Positions 33,407 to 42,560 are shown, counted from the first letter of the stretch. The stretch is 64,000 nt of DNA from Variovorax sp. KK3 (GCF_001984055.1 NZ_LYVO01000025.1:1-64000); one strand, 5' to 3'. The notes: generated by a model from the letters alone, not told the origin. Translations and numbers: made by a program.

Positions 33407-34378
33407 ATGCATCGCCGTACCCTCGTCGCGGGCGCCCTGCTGGCGCTCGCCGCCACCGCCCCGGCCCTGGTCCTGGCCCAGGAGAACTGGCCCGACCGTC
33501 CCATCAAGTTCATCGTGCCCGCCGCGGCCGGCGGCACGAACGACGTGCTCGGCCGCTACATCCAGGAGCCGCTGCAGAAGCTGCTGGGCCAGCCGGTGGT
33601 CATGGAATACAAGCCCGGCGCGGGCGGCGCCATCGCCTCGCAATACGTGGCACAGCAGCCAGCCGACGGGTATACCTTCCTGCTGCACGGCAGCGGCCTG
33701 GTGACCGTGCCGCTGGTGCAGCGCAAGCCCAGCTACGACGCGGTGAAGGACTTCGTGCCCGTGTCGCTGATGGGCACATCGCCGATGGTGCTGATGACGA
33801 ACCCCTCGATGCCCGACTCGCTCGCGCAGTTCGTGCAGCAGGCGCGCGCCAAGCCCGGTTCGCTCGAATGGGGCGCCTCCGCGCTCGGCGGTGTGGGGCA
33901 GCTCGCCATGGTCGCCTTCCACGACGCGGCAGGCATCAAGAACATGGTGATGGTGCCCTACCCCGGCGCCGGCCCCGCCGCGCAGGCCCTGCTGTCGGGG
34001 CAGACCAAGTACATGCTGTCCACGCCTTCCTCGGTGACGGCCGGCTTCGTGAAGGACGGCAAGATGCGCATCCTCGGCGTGTCGACCGGCCAGCGCAGCC
34101 CGCTGCTGCCCGAGGTGCCGAGCATCTCCGAAGCGGTGCCGGGCTATCACACCGAGACTTGGTTCGGCCTGGTCGCGCGCACCGGCACGCCGCCGCAGGT
34201 GGTGGCGAAGCTGGCGGACGCCGTGGCCAAGGTCATCGCCCAGCCGGACATCCAGGAGAAGTTCCGCGCCGTCTACGTGGTGCCGAAGAGCGGCACCAAG
34301 GCACTGGGCGACATCATCCGAGCCGACCACGAACTGTGGGGCAAGGTGGTGAAGGCGAACAACATCACGATGGACTGA
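33407..34378 (+). CDS. Bug/TctC-type substrate-binding protein
   Basis: 323 aa. Signal peptide MHRRTLVAGALLALAATAPALVLAQ, then WPDRPIKFIVPAAAGGTND, MEYKPGAGGAIA, PADGYTFLL and VMVPYPG. Periplasmic. Its last 14 bases overlap the 3' end of the convergent KstD-like gene, an arrangement repeated at 47844..47857 with another Bug gene. Confidence 0.87.
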   Translation: MHRRTLVAGALLALAATAPALVLAQENWPDRPIKFIVPAAAGGTNDVLGRYIQEPLQKLLGQPVVMEYKPGAGGAIASQYVAQQPADGYTFLLHGSGLVTVPLVQRKPSYDAVKDFVPVSLMGTSPMVLMTNPSMPDSLAQFVQQARAKPGSLEWGASALGGVGQLAMVAFHDAAGIKNMVMVPYPGAGPAAQALLSGQTKYMLSTPSSVTAGFVKDGKMRILGVSTGQRSPLLPEVPSISEAVPGYHTETWFGLVARTGTPPQVVAKLADAVAKVIAQPDIQEKFRAVYVVPKSGTKALGDIIRADHELWGKVVKANNITMD

Positions 34379-36134
34379 GCGCGGCTTCGCGCTGCGCTTC
34401 CACCACCATCGAAGCGCCGGCGTCGGCCGCCATGAACTCGGCCGCGATGAAACCGAAGGTCATCGCCGGCCCCAGCGTGATGCCGCCGCCCGGGTAGCCG
34501 CCGCCCATCACGCTGGCGTTGTCGTTGCCCGCGGCGAACAGGCCGGGGATGGCACGGCCTTCTGCGTCCAGCACGCGCGCATGCGCGTCGGTGCGGATGC
34601 CGGCGAAGGTGCCCAGGTCGCCCATCACGATCTTCACCGCATAGAAAGGCCCTTGCGCCACCGGCGCGACGCAGGGATTGGGCTTGTGCGTGCGGTCGCC
34701 CAGGAAGCGGTTGTAGACGCGCCAGCCGCGGCGGAACTGCGGATCCTTTCCGTCCACCGCGCCCACGTTGAATTCGTCCACCGTCTTCTGCAGCGAAGGG
34801 GCGTCGATGCCGGCCTTGTGCGCCAGTTCGGCCAGCGTCGCGCCGCGCAGCAGGTAGCCGCTGCGCAGATGCGCGCCCAGCGGCAGCGGAAAGGGCTTGG
34901 CGAAGCCCAGGCCGTAGCGGCGCAGCGTGCGGTGGTCGGCGATCAGCCATGCCTCGACCTCGCGCCCGCCGGCGCAGTGCTGCTGCATGCGCACGCCGAC
35001 GTCGTGGTACGAGTCGGACTCGTTGGCGAAGCGCAGTCCCTGCCGGTTGACCGCGATCACGCCGGGCTTGTAGCGGTCGATCAGGTGCGGGAACACGCCG
35101 GTGCCGCCACCCTTGCGCGGCACCTGCGAGACAGGAATCCACGCACCGGCGTTCGGTAGCTCGCGCGCCACCTGGCCGCCCACCGATTCGGCCAGCCGCA
35201 GCCCGTCGCCCGTGTTGCCGGGCGGCGCGGGGGAGTGGTGCTCATGGCCGGTCGGTGCATGCGGAAACAGCTCGCCGCGGCGCGCCACGTCCTGCGGGAA
35301 TCCACCCGCCGCCAGCACCACGCCGCGGCGCGCACGCACCGTCACCCGCCGGCCACCGGGCCGGGCGACGACCACGCCGCTCACGCGACCGCCGTCCCCA
35401 TCGCCACCACGCACCAGCGCCACGGCCGGCGACTCGAGCCACATCGGAATGCCGAGCGCGAAGGCGCTTTTCGCGAGCCGCGCCGCGAGCGCGTTGCCAT
35501 TGGTCAGCCGCATCGCGCGGCCATGCACCAGCATCTCCCGGGCATGGGTGAGCAGCCGACGCGCCACGTACACCGCGGACCGCAGCGAGCGCGTGACGTT
35601 GAAGAAATGCGAGATCTCCGCGCTCGAGTTGAACATCATCCCGACGAAGGTGATCTCGCGCAGCGGCGGGCGCAACTGGCGGATGTGCTCGCCGAGTTCG
35701 CGCCCATCCATCGGCGCCGCCATGATCGAGCGGCCCGCCGTGCGGCCACCGGGGCTTTCGGCGTGGTAGTCCGGGTACTCGGGCAGCGGGATCAGCTGCA
35801 CGTCGGTCTGTCGCGTGAAGAAGTCGACCATGCGCGGGCCCTGGGCGAGAAAGGCCTCGACGCGCGCAGCGTCGTAGTGCGCGCCGCATTCGTGGCGCAG
35901 GTAGGTGCGCGCGGCCTCCGGCGTGTCGGGCTCCGGCCTGAACGTGGAGATGGGGTTGTTCGGAATCCACAGCACGCCGCCGGAGCGCGCGGTGGTGCCG
36001 CCGTAGCACGCTTCCTTTTCCACCACCAGCACCTCGAGGCCCAGCTTCTTCGCGGCGACGGCGGCCGCCATGCCGCCCGCACCGCTGCCGACCACGATGA
36101 CGTCGACTTCCTCGATGGCATCGCCGCTCTTCAT
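34365..36134 (-). CDS. KstD-like FAD-dependent dehydrogenase (3-oxosteroid 1-dehydrogenase family)
   Basis: 589 aa, the same length as the paralogue at 893..2662 and alignable throughout. FAD motif GSGAGGMA near residue 16, GGTTARSGGVLWIP, NESDSYHDV, GPFYAVKIVMGD, and the C-terminal AAGNDNASVMGG and ITLGPAMTFGF. Probable delta-1 type dehydrogenation of a ring ketone. Two paralogues under the same operator family suggest two related substrates or two successive desaturations. It is coupled by a four-base overlap to the EthD-like gene upstream. Confidence 0.85.
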   Translation of the reverse strand: MKSGDAIEEVDVIVVGSGAGGMAAAVAAKKLGLEVLVVEKEACYGGTTARSGGVLWIPNNPISTFRPEPDTPEAARTYLRHECGAHYDAARVEAFLAQGPRMVDFFTRQTDVQLIPLPEYPDYHAESPGGRTAGRSIMAAPMDGRELGEHIRQLRPPLREITFVGMMFNSSAEISHFFNVTRSLRSAVYVARRLLTHAREMLVHGRAMRLTNGNALAARLAKSAFALGIPMWLESPAVALVRGGDGDGGRVSGVVVARPGGRRVTVRARRGVVLAAGGFPQDVARRGELFPHAPTGHEHHSPAPPGNTGDGLRLAESVGGQVARELPNAGAWIPVSQVPRKGGGTGVFPHLIDRYKPGVIAVNRQGLRFANESDSYHDVGVRMQQHCAGGREVEAWLIADHRTLRRYGLGFAKPFPLPLGAHLRSGYLLRGATLAELAHKAGIDAPSLQKTVDEFNVGAVDGKDPQFRRGWRVYNRFLGDRTHKPNPCVAPVAQGPFYAVKIVMGDLGTFAGIRTDAHARVLDAEGRAIPGLFAAGNDNASVMGGGYPGGGITLGPAMTFGFIAAEFMAADAGASMVVEAQREAALSPS

Positions 36135-36811
36135 GGCGCCGGCGTGCCGTGGACCAGCAGGGTCACGATGCCGCCCAGCAAGGCCCGGCCATCGTCGCGC
36201 AGCGGCAGGCGGGCATCGGACGCATACGACGCCGTCATCGCCGCCTCGTCGGCGAAGCAGAGTTCGGCGATGCCGTCGACGGCGAGCGTGTCCTCGTCGA
36301 CCGCACGCCCATCGGGCCCGAAGCGCGCCACGACCAGGTGCTGCACGTAGCCGTCCACCTGCGGCAATCGCTTCACCAGGTCGGCATGGCGGCCGAACCA
36401 GCCCTCGCGGAAGGCGGCCGGGCTGGGTGCCGCGCGCTGCAACAACATCCAGCGCCGGAAGCCGCCCTGGGCAGCGCCACGCGCGGGCTCGATGGGCACG
36501 TTCGGCGCGGTGTCGAAGGCGAACAGGCGCTCGCCCGATGCTTGCACCGCGGCGTCGAACTCGCGGCAGGTGGCCGACTGGCGCGCCTCGACACGCGCCG
36601 CCTCGTCGGCGAATGCGAACTCGACGATCGTGTGCAAGCGCTCGGCGCCCGGTGCGATCGAACGCCGCGCCTGGTCGGCGCTCACCGAATCGGTGGGGAT
36701 GTGGCGCAGCACGCGGTAGACATGCGTGCGCGACTGCGGCGGGCGCGGCAGGCGGGGAAGCGCGGCACGCACCGCGGCATCGCCGGCGAGGCAAAGAATG
36801 TGGGTCTGCAT
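36131..36811 (-). CDS. EthD-like dimeric alpha/beta-barrel protein
   Basis: 226 aa from the ATG at 36811; a second ATG at 36823 is possible. The C-terminal half fits the EthD pattern: RRWMLLQRAAPSPAAFREGW, FGRHADLVKRLPQVDGYVQH, and a final AELCFADEAAMTASY. The N-terminal half looks like a second, more diverged copy of the same fold. EthD-type proteins often accompany oxidative pathways; the role is unknown. It starts the unit with the KstD-like gene, next to operator site 10. Confidence 0.68.
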   Translation of the reverse strand: MQTHILCLAGDAAVRAALPRLPRPPQSRTHVYRVLRHIPTDSVSADQARRSIAPGAERLHTIVEFAFADEAARVEARQSATCREFDAAVQASGERLFAFDTAPNVPIEPARGAAQGGFRRWMLLQRAAPSPAAFREGWFGRHADLVKRLPQVDGYVQHLVVARFGPDGRAVDEDTLAVDGIAELCFADEAAMTASYASDARLPLRDDGRALLGGIVTLLVHGTPAP

Positions 36812-36857
36812 GACGGTCCGCATGGCGACATGCGGTGATCGATTTTTGGTCGCATCA

Positions 36858-36886
36858 TTGTATGGTCTTACCATTTACGCCACAAT
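36858..36886 (+). promoter_or_regulatory. Promoter for the MDR gene
   Basis: TTGTAT (36858-36863) and CACAAT (36881-36886), 17 bases apart, with the -10 ending eight bases before the ATG at 36895. Operator site 10 covers the end of the -35 box and most of the spacer. Confidence 0.5.
36861..36875. promoter_or_regulatory. GntR-type operator, site 10
   Basis: TATGGTCTTACCATT, between the divergent EthD-like (36811) and MDR (36895) genes. Confidence 0.75.
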
Positions 36887-36894
36887 GCCGCTCC

Positions 36895-37878
36895 ATGAAA
36901 GCCATCGTCTGCCGCAACTTCGGCCCCGTGGACCAGCTGGACTACGCCGAGTTTCCCGAGCGCACGCTGCTGCCGCACGAAGTGCGCGTGCGCGTGCATG
37001 CCGCCGGCGTCAACTTCCCCGATTCGCTCAAGGTCGAAGGCCTGCACCAGATCAAGCCGCCGCTGCCCTGGGTGCCGGGCAGTGAGATCGGCGGCGTGGT
37101 CGAGGCCGTCGGGGACGAGGTCCGATCGGTCAAGCGTGGCGATCGCGTGATGGGTGTGGGCGATGCGCGCGGCGGTGGCTTCGCCGAGCAGATCGTGCTG
37201 GATGCCGCCCGCGTGCTCGCCCTGCCCTCCGGCATGAGCTTCGAGGAAGCCGCAGCCACGCCGGTGGTCTACGGCACCACGCTCTACGCGCTCAAGCAGC
37301 GCGGCCGGCTCGCCGCCGGTGAATGGTTGCTGGTGCTGGGCGCTGCCGGCGGCGTGGGCCTGGCCACGGTGCAATTGGGCAAGGCGATGGGCGCACGCGT
37401 GATCGCCGCGGCCAGTACGCCCGAGAAGCGCGCACTGTGCCTGGAACACGGTGCCGAACACGCCATCGACTACACACGCGCCGATTGGCGCGAAGAGGTC
37501 AAGGCCCTCACCGCCGGCCGCGGCGTCGACGTGGCCTACGACCCGGTCGGCGGCGACGCCTTCGACGAGGCCGTTCGCTGCATGGCCTTCGACGGCCGCT
37601 ACCTGGTCATCGGCTTCACCTCGGGCCGCATCCCGGAGATCAAGGTGAACTACCCGCTCGTGAAGGGCTTCGACATCCTGGGCGTGCGCTACGACGTGTG
37701 GCGCGACGGCTGCTGGCCCGAGGCCCGCGCCAACCTGCAGCAGGTGCTGGCCTTCTACGAGCAGGGCCGCGTGCGGCCGCTGGTGTCGGGGCGCTATCCG
37801 CTGCCGCGTGCGGTGGAGGCGATGCGGAGCATCACGTCGCGCGGCGTGACGGGCAAGGTGGTGCTGGTGACAGGCTGA
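36895..37878 (+). CDS. NADPH:quinone oxidoreductase-like MDR superfamily protein
   Basis: 327 aa from the ATG at 36895 (family start MKAIVCRNFGPVDQL). GroES-like half with AAGVNFPDSLKVEG and WVPGSEIGGVVEAVG, then the nucleotide-binding motif LVLGAAGGVGLATVQLGKA and AIDYTRADW. There are no structural-zinc cysteines, as in the quinone oxidoreductase/enoyl reductase group. Probably reduces a conjugated enone or enoyl-CoA with NADPH. The mRNA may be leaderless. Confidence 0.85.
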   Translation: MKAIVCRNFGPVDQLDYAEFPERTLLPHEVRVRVHAAGVNFPDSLKVEGLHQIKPPLPWVPGSEIGGVVEAVGDEVRSVKRGDRVMGVGDARGGGFAEQIVLDAARVLALPSGMSFEEAAATPVVYGTTLYALKQRGRLAAGEWLLVLGAAGGVGLATVQLGKAMGARVIAAASTPEKRALCLEHGAEHAIDYTRADWREEVKALTAGRGVDVAYDPVGGDAFDEAVRCMAFDGRYLVIGFTSGRIPEIKVNYPLVKGFDILGVRYDVWRDGCWPEARANLQQVLAFYEQGRVRPLVSGRYPLPRAVEAMRSITSRGVTGKVVLVTG

Positions 37879-37882
37879 GCGC

Positions 37883-38632
37883 TCAGGTGGAGCGCGAGCC
37901 GGCGCGCTTGCTCTTCTTGTCCCGCTCGCTCACCAGGTATTCCGTCACCCGACGCAGATGCGCCGCCATCGCATCCGATGCCGCCTGCGCATCGCGTTGG
38001 CGCATCAGGTCCAGCACGCGCTGGCGCACCACCATGATGTCCTTGTTGGGCCGCGGGTCCACGCTCGCGAGCATGGCGCGGTACACCTCCGACAGCGCGT
38101 CGACCATCATCAGCACCAGCGGGTTGTGCGTGGCCAGCGCGATGATCCGATAGAACTCGATCACCGACTGCGTGTTGCGTGAAGCCCGGCCCAGGCGGAA
38201 CAGGTCGGTGTGCAGGTCGATGTCGCGCTGGATCGCGTCGAACTCCTCGTCGGTCGCGCGCGGGCAGGCCAGGCGGATCGCCACGCAGATGATCTCGGTA
38301 CGCGCCTCCATCACGTTCTCGAGCGAGGCCTGCGCGAGCGACACCATGTCCTGCACCGTCTGCGCGAGGCCGCCGCTGCCGCCGCTCTTGATGAAGAAGC
38401 CGCCCTGGATGCCCTTGCGCGCCTCCACCACGCCCGACACCTCCAGGCTGCGCAGCGCATCGCGCGCGGCTGCGCGGCCGATGCCGAAGCGCTCGGCGAG
38501 TTCGCGCTCGCCGGGCAGCTGATCGCCCGGCTTCAACTCGCCGCTCATCAGCTGGTCGCGGATGCGGTCGCACACGGCTTCGAAACCGCGGCGCGTGCGC
38601 ACGGGTTGAAAGAGCGAATCGTCGTTCGACAT
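37883..38632 (-). CDS. GntR/FadR-type transcriptional regulator (FCD domain)
   Basis: 249 aa. Winged helix LKPGDQLPGEREL, GIGRAAARDALRSLEVSG, KGIQGGFFI; the recognition helix has GRAAARDAL rather than SRNTLREAL as in the other regulators. The FCD domain has IEFYRIIALATHNP, with Tyr in place of the first His. Diverges from the acyl-CoA dehydrogenase operon, with operator site 11 in the 66 bases between them, so autoregulation and control of the operon are likely. It ends four bases from the convergent MDR gene. Confidence 0.87.
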   Translation of the reverse strand: MSNDDSLFQPVRTRRGFEAVCDRIRDQLMSGELKPGDQLPGERELAERFGIGRAAARDALRSLEVSGVVEARKGIQGGFFIKSGGSGGLAQTVQDMVSLAQASLENVMEARTEIICVAIRLACPRATDEEFDAIQRDIDLHTDLFRLGRASRNTQSVIEFYRIIALATHNPLVLMMVDALSEVYRAMLASVDPRPNKDIMVVRQRVLDLMRQRDAQAASDAMAAHLRRVTEYLVSERDKKSKRAGSRST

Positions 38633-38672
38633 GGGTCGGGTCCTTTTCGGGGTTCCACAGTATTGCATATTC

Positions 38673-38687
38673 ATTGGTTGAACCATA
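38673..38687. promoter_or_regulatory. GntR-type operator, site 11
   Basis: ATTGGTTGAACCATA, in the control region shared by the regulator (38632) and the nine-gene acyl-CoA operon (38699). It is within 15 bases of the first possible ATG (38690) of the operon. Confidence 0.76.
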
Positions 38688-38698
38688 AGATGATTCAC

Positions 38699-39859
38699 AT
38701 GGACCTCGCCCTGACCCCAGAGCAGCGCGCCTTTCGAGACGAAGTGCGCTCCTTCATCCGGTCGCGCCTGCCAGCGGACATCCGCCAAAGGCTGCGCGCC
38801 GGGCACCCGCCACGCAAGCAGGACACCGTGACCTGGCAGCGCATCCTCAACGAACGCGGCTGGGCCGCGCCGCACTGGCCCAGGCGCTTCGGCGGCGCCG
38901 ACCTGGGTGCGATGGAGCGGCTGATCCTGCTCGACGAGATCTACCGCGCGCCCGCACCGCTGCCGCAGGTGTTCAACGTCGGCATGCTGGGCCCGGTGCT
39001 GATGAAATTCGGCACGCCCGCGCAGTGCGACCACTTCCTGCCGCGGCTGGCCAACCTCGATCTCTGGTTCTGCCAGGGCTTCTCGGAGCCCGGCAGCGGC
39101 TCCGACCTGGCATCGCTGCGCACCGCCGCGCGTCGCGACGGCGACCACTACATCGTCAACGGCCAGAAGATCTGGACCACCACCGCGCACCTGGCCGACT
39201 GGGTGTTCGCGCTGGTGCGCACCGATGCCGAGGCGCGCAAGCAGGAAGGCATCTCCTTCCTGTTGATCGACCTGCGCACGCCCGGCATCACGATCCGTCC
39301 GATCAAGTCCATCGACGGCGAGCATCACCTCAACGAGGTGTTCTTCGACGAGGTGCGCGTGCCCGCCGCCAACCTGGTGGGCCAGGAGAACAGGGGCTGG
39401 GACTGCGCCAAGTTCCTGCTGTCGAACGAGCGCACCGGCATCGCCAACGTCGGCCTGTGCCGCGAGCGGCTCGGGTACGCGCGCGAACTCGCATCGCGTT
39501 TCACGCAGGCTGGCCGGCCACTGCTCGACGACCCCAAGCTGCGCACCGAGATCGCGGTGCTGGAAGCCGAGACGCGCGCATTGGAGATCACCAACTGGCG
39601 CTTTCTGCTCACCGACAGCGAGCAGCAGCGCCTGCCCGCCTTCGCCTCGGTGCTCAAGCTCAAGGGCACCGAGTTGCAGCAGGAAATCAACGCCCTGCTC
39701 GCGCGCATCGCCGGGCCCGGCGGGCTGGAGCGCCGTTCGGCCGAGGACGTGGAACACGGCCCGATCACGCCGCGCTATTTCTACTCGCGCGCGGCGTCCA
39801 TCTACGGCGGCACGACCGAAGTGCAGAAGGACATCCTGGCCAAGGCCATCGTCGGATAG
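38699..39859 (+). CDS. Acyl-CoA dehydrogenase, large-subunit type
   Basis: 386 aa from the ATG at 38699 (another ATG three codons earlier at 38690). ACAD fold: LTPEQRAFRDEVRSFI, GFSEPGSGSDLASL for FAD and substrate contact, NGQKIWTTTAHLAD, and SIYGGTTEVQKDILA near the end. The catalytic Glu of the YEGT motif is Gly here, as in FadE-type enzymes whose base lies elsewhere. The next gene encodes a second, dissimilar ACAD, suggesting a heteromer of the kind used on steroid side chains. Starts the plus-strand operon 38699..47857. Confidence 0.85.
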   Translation: MDLALTPEQRAFRDEVRSFIRSRLPADIRQRLRAGHPPRKQDTVTWQRILNERGWAAPHWPRRFGGADLGAMERLILLDEIYRAPAPLPQVFNVGMLGPVLMKFGTPAQCDHFLPRLANLDLWFCQGFSEPGSGSDLASLRTAARRDGDHYIVNGQKIWTTTAHLADWVFALVRTDAEARKQEGISFLLIDLRTPGITIRPIKSIDGEHHLNEVFFDEVRVPAANLVGQENRGWDCAKFLLSNERTGIANVGLCRERLGYARELASRFTQAGRPLLDDPKLRTEIAVLEAETRALEITNWRFLLTDSEQQRLPAFASVLKLKGTELQQEINALLARIAGPGGLERRSAEDVEHGPITPRYFYSRAASIYGGTTEVQKDILAKAIVG

Positions 39860-39867
39860 GACATCGC

Positions 39868-41007
39868 ATGAATTTCGAACTCGACGAGGACCAGTCGGCG
39901 CTCGCAGAAAGCCTGAAGCGCCTGCTGGCCGACCGCTACAGCTTCGAGAAGCGCCGCGCGCTCGTGGCCTCGGGCGCAACCCATGACGAAGCCGCATGGT
40001 CGACGCTCGCCGAGCTGGGCCTGACCGCATTGCCCGTGCCCGAGGCGCACGGCGGCTTCGGCGGCGGCGCGCGCGACCTGATGCCGGTGATGCAGGCCTT
40101 CGGCCGCGCGCTGTCCATGGAGCCCTATCTGGCCAGCACCGTGCTGGCCGGCACCGCCATCAGGCTGGGCGCCGACGAAGCCACGCAGGCGCGCCTGCTG
40201 CCGGGCCTGGCCAGTGGCGAGCGGCTGCTGGCCTGGGCGCACGACGAGCCCGGCGGGCGGCATGCGCCGCTGTGGGTGGAGACGCGCGCCGAGCGACGCG
40301 ACGGCCGCTGGCTGTTGCACGGCATCAAGTCGAACGTGCTGGCCGCCGGCGCGGCGCGGCAATTCGTCGTCAGCGCGCGCATCGCCGGCGAGCCGGACGA
40401 TGAGCAGGGCTGCGCGCTCTTCCTCGTCGACGCCGAGGGCACCGGCGTGGCGCTGCGCGAGTTCCGCCTGGTCGACGAGACCGCGGCCGGCGAACTCGCG
40501 CTGGACGCCGCCGCCGCAGAGCCGCTCGCCGATCCGCACGACGGCCCGCAGGCCCGCCGCGCCATCGAAGGCACGGTGGCCGCAGGCATCGCCGCCGCCT
40601 GCGCCGACATGAGCGGCGCCGCCGAAGCCGCCTTCGATCTCGCGATGGACTACCTGCGCGTGCGCAAGCAATTCGGCCGATTGATCGGCGAGAACCAGGC
40701 CCTGCGCCACCGCGCTGCCGAGATGCTGGTCGCGCTGGAGATGACCCGCAGCATGGCCATGGCCGCGGCCGTTGCGGCGGACGAGCCCGATGCCGATGAA
40801 GACGGCGCCCTCGACCTGCATCGGGCCAAGCTCTCGGTGGCGCGCAATGCACGGCTGGTGGCGCACGGCGCGATCCAGCTGCACGGCGGCATCGGCATGA
40901 CCGAGGAATACGCGGTCGGCCATTGCCTGCGCCGCATCCATGTGATGGACCAGCTGTTCGGCGATGCCGATGCCCACGCCGCGCGCCTCGCGGCCGCCCT
41001 CCCTTGA
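39868..41007 (+). CDS. Acyl-CoA dehydrogenase, partner-subunit type
   Basis: 379 aa. ACAD fold with LDEDQSALAESLKRLL, AMDYLRVRKQFGRLIGENQ and AIQLHGGIGMTEEYAVGHCLRR. The middle domain is short of the usual EPGSGSD motif (it reads DEPGGRHAPL) and the C-terminal YxGT segment is absent. This is the look of the second chain in alpha2beta2 acyl-CoA dehydrogenases such as FadE28/FadE29-type pairs. It lies eight bases after the first chain. Confidence 0.82.
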   Translation: MNFELDEDQSALAESLKRLLADRYSFEKRRALVASGATHDEAAWSTLAELGLTALPVPEAHGGFGGGARDLMPVMQAFGRALSMEPYLASTVLAGTAIRLGADEATQARLLPGLASGERLLAWAHDEPGGRHAPLWVETRAERRDGRWLLHGIKSNVLAAGAARQFVVSARIAGEPDDEQGCALFLVDAEGTGVALREFRLVDETAAGELALDAAAAEPLADPHDGPQARRAIEGTVAAGIAAACADMSGAAEAAFDLAMDYLRVRKQFGRLIGENQALRHRAAEMLVALEMTRSMAMAAAVAADEPDADEDGALDLHRAKLSVARNARLVAHGAIQLHGGIGMTEEYAVGHCLRRIHVMDQLFGDADAHAARLAAALP

Positions 41008-41017
41008 GACCCGCCCC

Positions 41018-42550
41018 ATGAGCACCACTCCCATGATCTACCTCGACGACCGCGGCATGACGCGCGACGAGGTGCTGCGCGTTGCGCAGCAGGCCGCCGC
41101 AGGCTTCGAGCAGCTCGGCGTGCACGAAGGCGACACCATCGCGCTGCTGCTGCGCAACGACTTCGCCTTCTTCGAGGTGCAGCAGGCCGCCGCCGCGGTC
41201 GGCGCCTACGGAGTGCCGCTCAATTGGCACGGCCGCACGGAAGAAGTCATCTACGTGCTGGAGGATTCGAAGCCCAAGGTGCTCGTGGCGCATGCCGACC
41301 TGCTCGCGCCGATCCGTGCGCTGATTCCACCGGGCATCCAGGTCTTCGTCGTGCCGACGCCGCCGGAGATCCAGCAACGCTACGGCGTCACGGCCGAGGC
41401 ATCGCGGCCGCTGTCCGGCGACACGGTGTGGCGCGACTGGGCCGGACGCTTCGAGCCGCTGCAGGCGCTGCCGCGCCGCGCCCGCGCGACCATGATCTAC
41501 ACCTCCGGCACCACGGGCCACCCCAAGGGCGTGAAGCGTCAGCCCGCCACGCCCGAAGAGAGCAAAGCCTACGTCGAACTGTTCGCGAGCGTCTACGGCC
41601 TGAAGCCCGGCGTGCGCGCGCTCGTGAGCGGCCCGCTGTACCACGCATCCCCCAACGCCTACGGCCGCCAGGCGCTGATGACGGCCGACGTGCTGGTGCT
41701 GCAGTCGAAGTTCGACCCCGAGGAAACGCTGGCGCTGATCGAGAAGCACCGCATCGACAACGCGGTGATGGTGCCGACCATGTTCATCCGCATGCTCAAG
41801 CTGCCAGCCGAGGTGCGAGCGCGCTACGACGTGCGCTCGCTGCGCTGGGTCACGCACACCGGCGCGCCCTGCCCGCGCGAGGTCAAGAAGGACCTGATGG
41901 ACTGGTGGGGCCCGGTGGTCTACGAGACCTACGGCGGCACCGAAGTCGGCACCGCCACGCTCGCCACGCCGCAGGACTGGCTCGAGCACCCCGGCTGCGT
42001 GGGCATGCCCACGCCGGGCACGCGCATGGCCTTCTACGACGAAGAAGGCAAGCGCCTGCCCGAAGGCGAGACCGGCGAGATCTTCGCGCGCGTGCCCGCG
42101 TACGCCGACTTCACCTACCTCAACCATGAAGAGAAGCGCCGCAGCGTGGAACGCGATGGCCTGATCAGCCTGGGCGACGTGGGCTACATGAAGGACGGCC
42201 GCCTTTACCTGTGCGACCGCCGCTCCGACATGGTGATCTTCGGCGGCACCAACATCTACCCGGCCGAGATCGAGATGGTGCTGACCCAGTGCCCCGGCGT
42301 GAAGGACTGCGCCGTGTTCGGCATTCCCGACGAGGACTTCGGCGAATCGCTGGCCGCTGCGGTGGAGCTGATGCCCGGTGCGCAGGTCGGCGTCGACGAG
42401 ATCCGGGCCTACCTGTTGCCGAGGCTCGCCAAGTTCAAGGTGCCCAAGCGCATCGACTTCCACGACACGCTGCCGCGCGAGGACAGCGGCAAGATCTTCA
42501 AGCGCCGTTTGCGCGACCCGTTCTGGCAGAACGCCGGCCGGCAAATTTGA
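41018..42550 (+). CDS. Acyl-CoA synthetase / AMP-dependent ligase
   Basis: 510 aa. P-loop YTSGTTGHPKGVKR, YETYGGTEVG, and CDRRSDMVIFGGTNIYPAEIE, with the C-terminal Lys in LPREDSGKIFKRRLRD. Activates a carboxylic acid to acyl-CoA with ATP. The FadD13/FadD17/CaiC-like length (510 aa) is shorter than the ligase at 17936. Third gene of the operon, placed right after the dehydrogenase pair and before the crotonase, which gives ligase, dehydrogenation and hydration steps in one transcript. Confidence 0.85.
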   Translation: MSTTPMIYLDDRGMTRDEVLRVAQQAAAGFEQLGVHEGDTIALLLRNDFAFFEVQQAAAAVGAYGVPLNWHGRTEEVIYVLEDSKPKVLVAHADLLAPIRALIPPGIQVFVVPTPPEIQQRYGVTAEASRPLSGDTVWRDWAGRFEPLQALPRRARATMIYTSGTTGHPKGVKRQPATPEESKAYVELFASVYGLKPGVRALVSGPLYHASPNAYGRQALMTADVLVLQSKFDPEETLALIEKHRIDNAVMVPTMFIRMLKLPAEVRARYDVRSLRWVTHTGAPCPREVKKDLMDWWGPVVYETYGGTEVGTATLATPQDWLEHPGCVGMPTPGTRMAFYDEEGKRLPEGETGEIFARVPAYADFTYLNHEEKRRSVERDGLISLGDVGYMKDGRLYLCDRRSDMVIFGGTNIYPAEIEMVLTQCPGVKDCAVFGIPDEDFGESLAAAVELMPGAQVGVDEIRAYLLPRLAKFKVPKRIDFHDTLPREDSGKIFKRRLRDPFWQNAGRQI

Positions 42551-42560
42551 GGACCGCTCC

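Noticed and set aside
34365-36794. An 809-residue open frame extending the second KstD-like gene
   Set aside because: The extension is the EthD-like gene read in another frame; the ATG at 36134 overlaps that gene's stop and fits the 589-residue paralogue.
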